A stretch of DNA of 64,000 bases, taken from the NCBI GenBank assembly GCA_013398275.1, contig VZSE01002180.1, forward strand, positions 965,470 to 1,029,469, read 5' to 3'. This DNA is from Promerops cafer. Its lineage: Eukaryota; Chordata; Aves; Passeriformes; Nectariniidae. Shown here piece after piece: positions 39,101 to 50,384 of the stretch. Below the pieces are notes generated by a model. That model worked only from the letters and a program-made list of their open reading frames with translations. It did not search any database and was not told the DNA's origin. A program made the position numbers and the translations under genes. Within the stretch, counting starts at the first letter, position 1, and every line of letters begins with the position of its first letter.

Positions 39101-42100
39101 CATCTAGTTTAAGTACCACTAATAAAAGACAACAGAGGGAAGCCAACAGAGGAGAGAAATGGAACATTTGGAACTCCAGATCTGAGAAGAATGGTTTAAC
39201 GAGCTGGATTTACTTACCTTAGGAAAACTGAGTGGACAAATTAACAAGTTTTTAAATATGTAAAAGCCAAAGGCAATAGTCAACTGTCCTCTATGTCCAC
39301 ACTAAATAATCTCTTTTTTCCCTGAACGAGAAGTTTAGTCAGAGATTGGAGGAAGAACAAAGAGAAGACCAAAAATCGTTATTGAAGGAAACTGTGGAAT
39401 TCTCATTACTGCAAGCGTAGGAACTGGTCACTAAGATGTAGGTATACTTCCCTCTGCTTCAGACCTACTTCATCTTCCAAGATCTTTACAAACCTCAGCA
39501 TTTTTATAGCTCATACATGCTTTTAAGATGTACATTGTTTCCAGAGGCCTGACACAGCTTAGTGATCAGTATAAGTATACAGTAGTAAGTATAAGTATAC
39601 AGTAATATAAATTCACATTCTCACCACATCTTGAGAAAACGTGATGGTTTTCTCCACACATCCCAGCTTCCAACCTAGAAGTGCCTCGCACTGCTCTTCT
39701 CAGAGCAATATATTAAGCACAGTGACAAATGTCACCCATTATGATTCTGTCATTGCAACAAGTTCCCAGGTGAACAGTCTATACAATGAAAGTCACCACC
39801 AAGGATAACACTCCTCAACTGCACAACAAATCAAGCCAGACATAAAAAAAAAGTAATTTTGAGAACTGCAAAGGAAGGAATCTTATACATCAGTCTTTTT
39901 ACTGATAAGCAGGGACTACCAGTATGCCAACTCTCAATAAAAGAAGTTGAGATATGAGATTATTTTCATCCCTAGTACAAATATAATTTCCAAGACACCT
40001 GCTCAACGAAAGCTTAAAAAGACAGCAACAAATTCTGCCCTCCATGCCTGCATCAACCTGTGCTTATCACCTGTGTATGTTTCTAATCCAACACTACTGC
40101 AACATACTGTAATATTCCAAAGTTATTAACAGACTGCTGCTTTAGGTAGCTGCAAGAAAAAAGTCAAACTAAAGGTGAAGCCTCTTCTTGCAACAAGGTG
40201 ATTTCAAAAAATGAAACAACCAATGTTAAGGAAGTCTGCCACACATTACCAAAGAGTATACAGCCAGAATTTAACTACAATGCAAAAGGTTTTCCATTAT
40301 GTAATAAGCTAAACTATACATTCAAATGTCGTAACTTGCCAATATATTACACAAAAATTAGGACTGTGCGCCATGCAGCACTATTGCTAATATGTACTTG
40401 TATTGCAATGACAGCTGCAGATTAATTTGCCCAGGAACTTTTACAACATATAGAAAATAACACATCATCACACACACAACTTCTATAAGGAAAGTGCACA
40501 AGCTTCCTAGTAGGAAGGGAAAAGGACTTGATAGTTAATGTCAGCAGCAATCTGGAAAGCCTTGCCTTGTCAGTCATTCCTAAGGCAAGGAAGATGATAT
40601 AGCACTCTCCTTTTCCAGCCTAGTGAATCAACTAATAAATCATTTTGCAAAGCTAGCCACAAACCATATTTAAGTCCTTCAAGACTGTCTTATAAACAAA
40701 AATCAAGTAACAGCCCTCACTCCTGATTAGGGGCTGCAGGAAAAAACAACTCACCAAGAGCATTAGAGCATCATAATTTGAACAAATTTTGAATTATTAT
40801 GTTATAATCTCACTTTCTGGTTAATAGGAGATCACTGCACACATCTAACCTTAAAGCCAAAGTAAAGGAGGACTGAAAGGGAAAGTCCATTGACACTCAG
40901 TGCAGTTAAGAACAATTAGATACTTATCTAAATAAACCAACCATGTCTCATTCCATCACAGTTTAACTTCTTACTAAACTACAGGTCTGTGTGTTTTTTT
41001 TTTTTTAGTGCATCCAAATCAGAAAACAGAAGTTTTCTGGAAGTCTGCATTGCTTTATAAACACAAAGAGAGCTGCAACATTTCATTATAAAAAAATTGC
41101 ACTGGATCATTACTGATGTGCTTTGTACGACACAGAAAACATGAAACACGGTAAAATGTTTCATGACAATAGTAAAATTTAGTAGTAACATGGGAACATA
41201 ACAGCTTCCTTCTTAAAGAGGTGAAGAACGAAGTTGGGAGAAAATACCTTTTTGCTTTGAAAAGTCTCTAGAGACAGCTCCAAATGCTGACCAAAACTCT
41301 TGTCTCTACCAAACCATTAGGACTGGAGTACAAATAGACAATCTCCACACCACTGTCCTGGATGCCAGATCTAACTTCTCCACCAAGTGCCCTGGAAGAA
41401 GGATCAAGGTTACCTGGAAACATTTTTCTTTGTGTAAGTTAAATCGCCTAAGACAACACACACATCAGCAGTTCACTTAAAAAGGTGACTTACAAACCAG
41501 ACACAGCAGACACAAAGCATTTAGGATTTAAGGAAAACTAAAAGAAAAAAGATTAGCATTATTGATGTCAAGAAATATCCTTCCAAGTGGTATCTTTGAC
41601 TCAATATTAGGTTATTTATTCTTAAGTGTCATTCATGGCTTAAGTGTTACTCTTCCTTAATGTGTTCTCATTTGCAACGGATTACTGATGCAAGAATTAT
41701 CTCAGTACCTAACAGACACGGTCACTTAAAATACAATCCTGGTGGTTCTTTCACTCATTTTAGGAAAAATATAGCATTTTCCCATCAAGAAAAGAAGTCT
41801 TAAAAAAATCTTTAAAAAATAAACTGGGAAAAAAAAGAAAATATAAAGACAAAATCACAGCTGATATATTCGCATGGCACAGCTTCATTAAATTCAGCTC
41901 AATACTCTAATATGACTTAGCCAGAATGAAAATCATGATCTTAAAGTAATCAGGGAAATTTTCTAAGGGATACATAAATAATTATGATCTAACAGCTAAA
42001 AACAAAATTATCGGCACCTGTATTATGCCAAAGAGCACAAATAGGTTGGTCTTAACCAGATCAAATCCCTCTCCCCATCCTGCTCCCAGGAACAGGAAGG

Positions 42101-43899
42101 AACACAGAATGTGACAGTCTGCCCAGTTTAAGGCAGAATTACATCCTGTGCATTTAGGTAACAATAGCTCTCTCCCCTTTATGATAGCCACAAGACAGAA
42201 CTTTTGATTCTGAGAAGTTCACATGATCAGTTGACAGGCTGTCAGCCTGTTCCTGTTTTGCTTTCGTACACAGACAAAACAGTTACTTCCAACTGAAGTT
42301 CCAAAATAAATTCCAATGCAGCAAGTATTGCAGGTTTAAGCCGGACCATCTTTCCATTCTCATTGAAAGCATTTTCCTTAGAGTGAGTTAATCTATTTCA
42401 GCTTTTTCTTTAGCTTCACTTTACTAAAGTATTATATATATAGAGTATACAGTATTATTTTAGATAGTTAATACTGTAAAAGGGCATTGAGATTAATTCT
42501 GTCCTAACAATGTGTATGTTTTACTCTATTCAGAGAAAACAGTATTTCACACTGTCACAGGCATAAATGCCTCAGAGCTCATGAGTTCAAAAACTCAAAT
42601 TTCTCAGTTACTGTATATCATACCAGTAGCTTTTAGCATCTGAAAAGATATCCAAATATCCAGCTCAAGAAGACTTTTGTAATTTGATATAATTATCCCA
42701 TTCCTTATTGTCAAGGAAGTTCCAGGCTTTAGATTTTTATTTTTCAGAAGTGTGGCAAGAGATGACTAAGAGAACTTGCAAGAATCACATGTACCATTAC
42801 TAAACTACATAAAGGCCTGCTCTGTGAGCTCAGTAAGAGAACTCTGCAGCTACTTTGCACGGAAAAAACAAACATAGCAGGACCCAAACACAGCAACAAT
42901 TTAGGATATAGACTTTCAGAGATACTGCTCCTCAGGATACCTTGTAAAGATAGCAACTGCTTGTAAGTAGGGAACACTGTTAGATACTAAATACTCCTTG
43001 TATGCTTAAAGAAGCCATTGTCCAAGCACTATTTGAAACATACCTAGATTATTAAAATTCATTAAAGGGTGAAACTAAAATACACACAGACACACTTTTG
43101 CATATAATTGTACAAGACATATCAGATCTGTTAGGTCACGGTCAACAAACAACCACATAGACTTTAAACTCCTGCTGGTGCCGACATTTTATATAAAGTA
43201 GGAGTGCTAGGGGCACTACCCTAGGACACAGCAGACTCAGGTATAATCCCTTGCTCATCCACAAGCTTCCCGCACAGCCTCGTGTGAATCCCTAGCTCTC
43301 TATGCCCTCATCCCATGTTGAACGCCGGGCTAAGAGCAGGAAGATTTCAAGGTACTCACATGATGGCAGCTGAGACCCAAGTATGTAAAACAAAGAACGC
43401 CCACTATTTGAAACAAAACAGAAAGCTGACATTTATGATAACCGTGTTTACATCTACTAGGAGTCACATGTGTTCACCTAGCATGGCAAATTCCTAATTG
43501 TTCTCTGAATCCCATAAAATCAAGGCTTTGTTCATAAATACGGTGACTTGAGAGATCAAATGCATGCACTCTCCTCACACAGTAATGACAAGCAAAGAGT
43601 CTCTCTCTCAAGTACATTAATCTTTCTTTCCTGCAAAAGCAACTTTCTCTCTGTCAATTATCTGATATTTAAGACTCATCTCATTGCACCGCTCCCATTT
43701 AGAAACAATTCTAAATCAACCCACACTTATAAGTCATAACAAAGGCCTAAAACTGCACTGAATGCTTTAGCCATGCAGCCAAAGCTAGGAAGATCCTGGA
43801 AGCACGGATTTGACACCACCATAATCACAACAGGCGTTAGTGTGTCCAGCAAATTCTGACCTGAAGCAGCAGGTGAAGGAGGCCCAGGGAGGGAAAGCC

Positions 43900-44577
43900 C
43901 ATCCTCATTCCTGCACGACAAGGAGGGCCCAAGCGATCGCATCCCTGCTCAGAGCCCACACACACAACTCCCGTCGGTGACACCGTATCTGGAGCAGCCC
44001 CGAGCACCGACCCAGCGCCGATGCCCTCACACCGCCCTCGGCCCAGGCCTGGTCTCCCCCTCCCAGCCGCTACCTGGTTAATCGGGAGATCGGCTGGAGC
44101 CGAGGAGCCGCCGGCCCCACGGCCGCGGAGAGGGGGACAGCGAGGGAGAGGCGGCCCGGCCTCTGTCCCCCGCCCCCGGCGCGGCCCCGCGGCCCCGGGG
44201 CTCCCGCACCCCGGTGGGCGGGCGGCANNNNNNNNNNNNNNNNNNNNNNNNNNNNNNNNNNNNNNNNNNNNNNNNNNNNNNNNNNNNNNNNNNNNNNNNN
44301 NNNNNNNNNNNNNNNNNNNNNNNNNNNNNNNNNNNNNNNNNNNNNNNNNNNNNNNNNNNNNNNNNNNNNNNNNNNNNNNNNNNNNNNNNNNNNNNNNNNN
44401 NNNNNNNNNNNNNNNNNNNNNGGGCGGGGCCGGCGGGGCCTGTTTACCGCGCGTCTGCGTGCGCGCCGGGCCCGCGCGCACGGGGGCGTGGAGAGAGGCG
44501 TGGCTTGAGGGCTGGGGCGGGGCCTGGGTGGGGGGAGTCACGGAGTGCCCGAGGGTCCGGGAGCGCGGGGGGTGCCG
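43900..44577 (-). promoter_or_regulatory. CpG island, probable WDR20 promoter and first exon region
   Basis: GC content rises sharply here and CpG is dense, unlike the flanks. GC boxes (GGGCGGGGCC at 44422-44431; GGGGCGGGGCC near 44515) lie on the high-coordinate side of the N gap, which fits transcription toward lower coordinates, as for WDR20. A candidate 5' splice donor on the minus strand, CCAG|GTAGCG, lies at 44074/44073. No WDR20 protein sequence is visible on either side of the gap, so the start codon is presumably in the missing bases or further away. No TATA box is seen. Confidence 0.7.
44227..44421. other. Assembly gap (195 N)
   Basis: A run of 195 unknown bases in the middle of the CpG island. 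Frames crossing it are artefacts. GC-rich avian first exons are often lost this way. The first coding exon of WDR20 as I recall it (about 83 codons, 249 bases) would not fit if the gap size is exact, so the size may be an underestimate. Confidence 0.95.
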
Positions 44578-45025
44578 TGCTCAGCCTCCCTGTGCCAGCA
44601 GGGTCATCCCGGAGCGCAGGACTGCATCCAGAGCGCTCCTGGATGTCTCCCGTGGGCGGGACTCCACACCCTCTCTGGGCAGCCTGTTCTAGAGAGTGGT
44701 CACTGCACAGTAAAGAAGTTCTTCCTCGTGTTGAACTTCCGTGCATCAATTTCTGCCCGTGGCACCACCGAGAAGAGCCTGGCTCCATCCTCTGACACCC
44801 CTCCTTTAGGTATCTGTACACATTGATGAGGTCCCCTCTCAGCCAGCTTTTCTCAAGGCGGGATAGGTCCAGCTCCGTCACCCTTTCCTCATAAGAGAGA
44901 TGCTCCAGTCCTTTAATCATTTTTGTAGCTCTTCACTGGACCCAGTCCAGGAGCTCCACAACACTCTTGTGCTGCAGAGCCCAGAGCTGGACACAGCACT
45001 GCAGATGTGGCCTCAGTAGGGTCAC
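44578..45025 (-). mobile_element. CR1 LINE fragment, end of reverse transcriptase ORF, decayed
   Basis: The minus strand encodes, in two frames, the C-terminal end of the CR1 ORF2 protein: LLRPHLQCCVQLWALQHKS, then IKGLEHLSYEERVTELDL, SRLEKSWLRGDLINVYRYLK, and a degenerate tail over the GLPREVVESPSLEVF region. A frame change lies near 44925. It has lost the 5' part and the 3' tail. Its 3' side abuts the WDR20 CpG island within about 150 bases. It is non-functional. Confidence 0.9.
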
Positions 45026-45569
45026 CCAACATGGTGGCTCCACAGGGCAGCTGCTCGGGGCAATGGGAGAGAGGGGCAGGAGGGGGTCACGAGCAGGAGC
45101 TTTGTGTGCCCACGGGGACCTGCCACCTAAGGATGTGGGCATCTGTGCCAGCACAGCGTGGGGTGAGGTGGTCTCTGCTGCTGGAAATGCCAGATCAGAG
45201 CCAGGAGGTGTCCATGTGCAGCGCTAGTTTTGGGGCAATGGCTCCCAGGTGAGAGCCCCCACTCACATCACAGTGAGGCATCGCAACCCTGGCTTGTTTG
45301 CCATGGCCCTGACCAGCTTTGTCCACAGGGTACTTGCCAGTGCCTGGAAGCCTGGTGAGGTTCCTGCTGTGAGAATGTCAGTTTAGGGACAGCAAATCCA
45401 GGTGTGCAGCTGTACTTTGACACTTCATGCCAAGCTCAGGCTGCCCATGATGGAGATGGTACCTCCATCCCTCCAGCTCTGCACCAGCCTCCAACCTGCT
45501 GCAGGCAGAGCCAGGCCTGGGACTTGGCCTGAGGTGTGAACCTGAAAAACTGGTTATGGGATCACTCAC
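45026..45569. other. Unannotated spacer
   Basis: Moderately GC-rich sequence between the CR1 fragment and the candidate exon. Overlapping short frames on both strands show no recognisable protein. If the exon at 45570-45673 is real, this would be intron on the minus strand. Confidence 0.5.
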
Positions 45570-45673
45570 CTCATTGTTCTGATCATCCTGCAGCCATACA
45601 GCCAGCTGTGTTGCATGGTGAACCAGATCAATATCAGACGGAGGCGGCACAGGCTTGGGAAGGATTGTATTCA
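45570..45673 (-). CDS. Candidate internal exon of an unrecognised gene
   Basis: On the minus strand a pyrimidine-rich acceptor (CTCCCTCTCTGCCCAG) is followed by 104 open bases and a strong donor GAG|GTGAGT at 45570/45569. After two bases completing a codon, the reading is NTILPKPVPPPSDIDLVHHA followed by TQLAVWLQDDQNNE, ending in phase 0. Composition is typical of soluble protein: a Pro-rich linker followed by a helix-like segment. I do not recognise the family. It lies about 1.2 kb upstream of the WDR20 island on the same strand. Its phase-0 end would be compatible with WDR20 exon 2, so an alternative 5' WDR20 exon is one reading; a separate or decayed gene is another. No partner exon is identified. 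Confidence 0.4.
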
Positions 45674-48600
45674 CTGGGCAGAGAGGGAGGACTGTTTCTT
45701 CTGACAGCAGTTTCAGCTTTAAGCGTTTGTCTCACTACAGCCTCATGACCGACTCAAACTGATCTAAGACTGATTGCCAGATGTAAAAAAAGGTTTTGGC
45801 CCCTCCTCTACAGGCATTTCCATATTACCTGCCTTGCATCAGTTCTAGTAATCATGCAACCAAAGGGTTAGTCAGATCCACCTGAAAATTAACACACACA
45901 CAGAAATTATGAGTTATCAGGTAAGCAAAGTGTTGATCAGCAACCAGGTTGATTCAACTCACCACAGAACTGCCGGAGCCAAAACAAGGAAGGAGCTGGG
46001 AATGTGTGACTAGGGGAAGATAAGCAGCACAGAATTAGAACATCTTGTGTTAACAATAAAAAACACGCTTTCAAGGTATAGTTTCCTGCTGTATCTCTGT
46101 GGCTCTAATGTGACTGCTACCAAAGGCATTGTCCTGCTCTCTTCTTTCTGGACTATGACTATCTGCTGCTACTTCTTCCTGTACCAGCCACAGTGCTCTC
46201 CTGACCTCATGAGGAGCCATTTCTGAAAGGTAAATGGATAGACAATTAAACTCCTTGCAAATGTGAAATGAATATGGTTAAATGAAAATAGACTGCTTAA
46301 GGGAATGGACAGCAGAACCTTCCTTCTTTCCATTACATCAGCTCAGCTGAAGAAGTCCACTCAGTCTTCCAGACTGCAGGAGGTTAAAGGGATTTAGTTT
46401 CAAGTCAATTTAGTTCAAAGAGATTTTGTTTGTAGCTGAATACTGTCTTGCTGCTGACCATCAAAATATTAGTAAAAGATAGCTAAGAGACATGAAACAG
46501 CCGAAGATCTCCAGAACAAAGTATGTATCTGAGTGAATATCTGAACAAGTACAGATAATTAGACTTCTAAAAGGCCAGGTATTGAAGACTTGCTTGAAAT
46601 TCTTAAGATAAAGCAAATCAATGATGACCAATAGATCTTGTCAGCTTATCAGCCAGTCCTGCCAGATGGTATTGATGACCTCCTAAAAGCACATAAAGTA
46701 GGTAAGCAGCCCTGCTTTTTTTTTTTTTTAAATCATCTTATGAGTGATTGTTTCATAAAGAAATTTCATTAATGGATTTCCAGAGAGAAATAATATTTTC
46801 AGTCACCAAAGAAGAGCAGGAACAGCAAGGATCTCTAAATAGTAATATTCAAAACAGATAAGGATGTAACAACAACAACAAAATTTTAAAAAAAATGTTG
46901 CTCCAAGCAGGCATACTCAGTATGTCTTATTCATTACCCACTGACAACATTGGATAGATCACTCTGAAGAAGAAAGCAGACAGCTTAGGTAGAGGGACTG
47001 TGTGGAATGCAAATCGTACTGAAACCACAGCAGGCCATCTGTCACTGATGGAATGAGTGTGATCCAAAGAATAAACAAAGTTAACAAGTACCTGGTTATC
47101 AGCAGTACATGATGGTGCAGAAAGTCAAAGAATTGATGTAGTGTTTAACATTTACAAGAAACATCAATAAAAGCTGCTGAGAGATTCCACAGAGAATCCA
47201 AGACAAATATTCATTTGAAAAACACAGCTGCAAGTCACAAAAACACTATTGTACAGCCCCATCAACAAGGCTCATCAAATACTGGGAGAAAAAGAGATTA
47301 CAGAGGTAAGTCTTATGAAAAAAATTCCCTGTACCACTTGAAAATTCTTCTGTTTCAAGCTAACCAAGGGTGATAGCTCTGAAATGATCCCATGAGGACA
47401 CTCCAGATGAGTTGGTTTGTATGCACCACACAACTAATAAATTGAAGTCAGTCACAATCACTGCTGTATTGTGCCTTTACTTTTTGCAAATTGTTTTGGC
47501 AAATTGGAAAACAGACACGAGCAAAATTCACTAACAGTAATAAAATAGTGTGGTCCTTTGAGATTGCTTTATGCAGGGCATAAATTGGTCTTGCAACTTT
47601 TGAGAATGTAATATTAATAGTGCTTTTACTGGACATGAAGAACCTGCAATGCAAGTACAGTTATGAAAAAACTTTCCTGTGCTTGAAGTGCAAGAAGTGC
47701 AACAATTGGAATTAGCTTTTACCAGCTTTCCTGAGACAAAAAAAAAGAGGAGGGTGATTACACCCATACACCATCAGGCAAACTATCTATTCCAGCATGC
47801 AGTGCCTGCAGATTATGCTGCAGAAATCAGGAGACCATCTCGGCACTGTCTGTCAACTACAGCAGGTCTGTCAAGTGTTTCTGGGACTTCTAATGCCCAA
47901 AACAATTTAGGCATTTAGAGTGACTGGCTTAAAAGTCAAGAGAGTCAAAAGCTCTGCAATGTGTCAAATTTTAACAACTTTTGAATGTGTATGAGTTACT
48001 AACAGAGGTCCACAGACATGTAAGGAACACATCTGAAATAGGCAAAAGGTTGGTGCTGGTGAGAGGATGGCATGAAAGTTCCATTTAATATGGGGAGAAG
48101 AAAAAGGATGGCAGTGTTGGAAATACATTTCCAAGTACTTACATGGTCTTTAAAGAGCATTACATTGCTTTCATAATGAAAAATTATTGTTTCTAGCATA
48201 GTTTCATAGCTCTTTATTTGCATTAGGAATCTCTTCTTAACCACTGCATACATTTAACATTAAATACGTGAGGTAATGCATTATGTATTACAAAGTGAAA
48301 GGGTGTTACCAAGGAAGTTTCTGCTCTCCTAGAACACATTACATGCTGTTTATACTTGTATCCCTCCACAAGAGGAGCAAGACCACGTTAAACATTTTGT
48401 TTTCATAGTGTGGGGGTTAATTACCAAGAAAAAAATGGGTACTCTTAAAAACAGACATTTGGATTGAAGGAGGCAAGGTAAAATGAGTCTGCTGTAGTTG
48501 GGATAGGATGATGGGTGAACTGTTGTGTCATTGGAAAACTTCATTCTGCCGTTTGCAATCAGTCTCTGTGAGTTGTCTCCTGAAAAGAGTACCTTGCCTC

Positions 48601-49901
48601 CATAGCCAGGAGTGCTGTTCTTGTCAACAACAGTTATTATCTTGGGACTGTAGTTGTCCTGGAAATTATTTTCTCTGAAGATAAGACTGAGATATTGAAT
48701 TTAATTTAAATTCTATGGAAAGCCAGAGAGATTGGTTTGATATACCTACAAATAATTTGTGTTTCTAAGATGTGCTGCAGCATTATGTACTTCTCAAAAC
48801 TCCCTAGATAGGGAAGACATATTATCCATATACAGAGTACTCCTGTAATCAGCTGAGGAATGACAACCTGTGAATAAATGAGGTCTGATTGTTGGCCAGC
48901 AGGAGCAACTCAGTTTCTCACAGAACTGGAATTTCTAGACAGTGTTGCAGTGTGAGAGTGCAGTGCCATTGAGAAAGCCAAGAACACTCCTAAACTGCAG
49001 TCTGCAATAGACCCTTGCATGTTTGTAATTCAAGAAACAGTAGATTCAGCAAATATGTGTTTGAAAATTATTTTCTCTTTCATAAGAACTGGCTATTTCA
49101 CTCAGCTGGTTTTCATTGGGAAGCTTGAGGTTATCAAGTTACAATAATGCATGGTTGGTTATTGATGAATCTTGCAGGTCAGCCAAGCAACCTGCATTTG
49201 GTGTGAGCAACAGTGAGTTAAGTTAGCCATGCAAGAAAAGTGGCTGCCAGTGTGTAATTTAGGAGTCCCAAAGCAGAACAAGAAATAAGAAAAGCTGAGA
49301 AAGGTGTCCTTGGGAAGAACAGACTTTAACAGTCAAGGTAAGGGAAGCATTACCAGCATAAAAGAAAAAAAAAAAGTGACTGAGTTTTAAAGGTGACCAG
49401 ATTCAGGAGCCTCTGAACATTTTGCACATAAGACAGGTATGTGCATGTATATCTTATGTTTATGCCAGGTTCTTCTGTCTCCCCCAGGTCATCTACCTAG
49501 CTGATGTTGAGATCTTTCTCTGTTGCTTTGGTGTATTACTCAAAGAGGAACTGAAAACTTGTTAGCACATTCTCCATTCCTTTATCACCTTTCTCACATC
49601 TCAAAGTTTGCAGAGAGCTTCAGAAAAAGCATGGCTATCTGCTTTCTGTCCAGTCATAGGAAAAGATTCTCCATCAGTGTCACAAGCATAATTTCATTTC
49701 CATGGCTGGAATGACTGTCTCCAAATTGTTTTAGATGAAGCATTGAAGCTTTAGATAAATGATCATCTAATGGGAATTTTTATGAGGTTTTCCATAAGCT
49801 CACTGTAGCATGGGAGCTCTGGATACTGCATAGCACTGGCTGTTCATTCAGTGCTGGTTGAATCATTGCACATTTAAATAAAGGAGAGCTTATTTCCCTG
49901 A

Positions 49902-49957
49902 ATTATGTGCTGGCTCCATTCTGGTCATCATTATGTGCTGGTTTCATTATGGTCATG
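49902..49957 (+). repeat. 28-bp tandem duplication, two copies
   Basis: ATTATGTGCTGG starts both copies (49902-49929 and 49930-49957), which differ at a few positions (CTCCATTCTGG against TTTCATTATGG). A simple local duplication. Confidence 0.8.
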
Positions 49958-50310
49958 TGGTCACTGATTTTCATTTGCAAGTCAAGAAGGGCATAAGTTA
50001 AATTCACAAGGCTTTGCCATCCATCTGGCGTCCAGAACTTACTCACATGTAGAAAGATTATGTGCAACCTTTTAGATAAAACTTATCAGTACAGTATTTT
50101 CCATAGCTTTTTTATTATTGGAGTTTTGTCATCTACAAGACAGGCTGGCTGAGGAGAAAGAGCATTTATTATTATGATGTATGTACTCTTACATCATTAC
50201 CATATGTACCTTATAATTTCATCACACACAAAATTTAATTCGTCATAAAAAATTATCATCACTCAGGCTTTCAGCAGCCTAAGTGCCTGTCTAAATGGAA
50301 GTCTGACTTT

Positions 50311-50384
50311 CTCCATGCCTAATGAGACTTGTTCAGTTTCTCTCTCCTCACTTTCTCTTGCTGCATATATAAATCAAGGGATGG
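50311..50384 (+). repeat. Direct repeat copy A (pairs with 52358-52431)
   Basis: Starts CTCCATGCCT and includes CTTGTTCAGTTTCTCTCT. It aligns without gaps over 74 bases to 52358-52431 with about 61 identical positions by eye. It is probably part of an old interspersed repeat that I cannot name, or a segmental duplication. Confidence 0.6.

Larger units (their letters stand above)
17096..44073 (-). other. WDR20 intron 1 (probable extent)
   Basis: About 27 kb of AT-rich sequence between exon 2 and the CpG island that probably carries the first exon. No stretch of conserved coding sequence is seen. Contents worth noting are a CR1 tail (21934-22010), a composite purine tandem array (22501-22705), a CpG-rich hairpin (26784-26833), X-box-like motifs (27651, 32004, 32113), a solo LTR (33608-34575), and two homopolymers broken by single unknown bases (25011, 28450). 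The upper boundary depends on a candidate donor at 44074/44073 and could lie inside the N gap instead. Confidence 0.65.

Noticed and set aside
44211..44226. GGGGTGCGGGAG beside the gap as the end of the WDR20 first exon (GVRK-like)
   Set aside because: The residues do not match, and no donor follows; similarity is limited to a few GC-rich bases.
43837..44795. Long frames of about 190-235 codons on both strands across the N gap
   Set aside because: They are open only because N codons are not stops; the visible parts are GC-rich non-coding or CR1 sequence.
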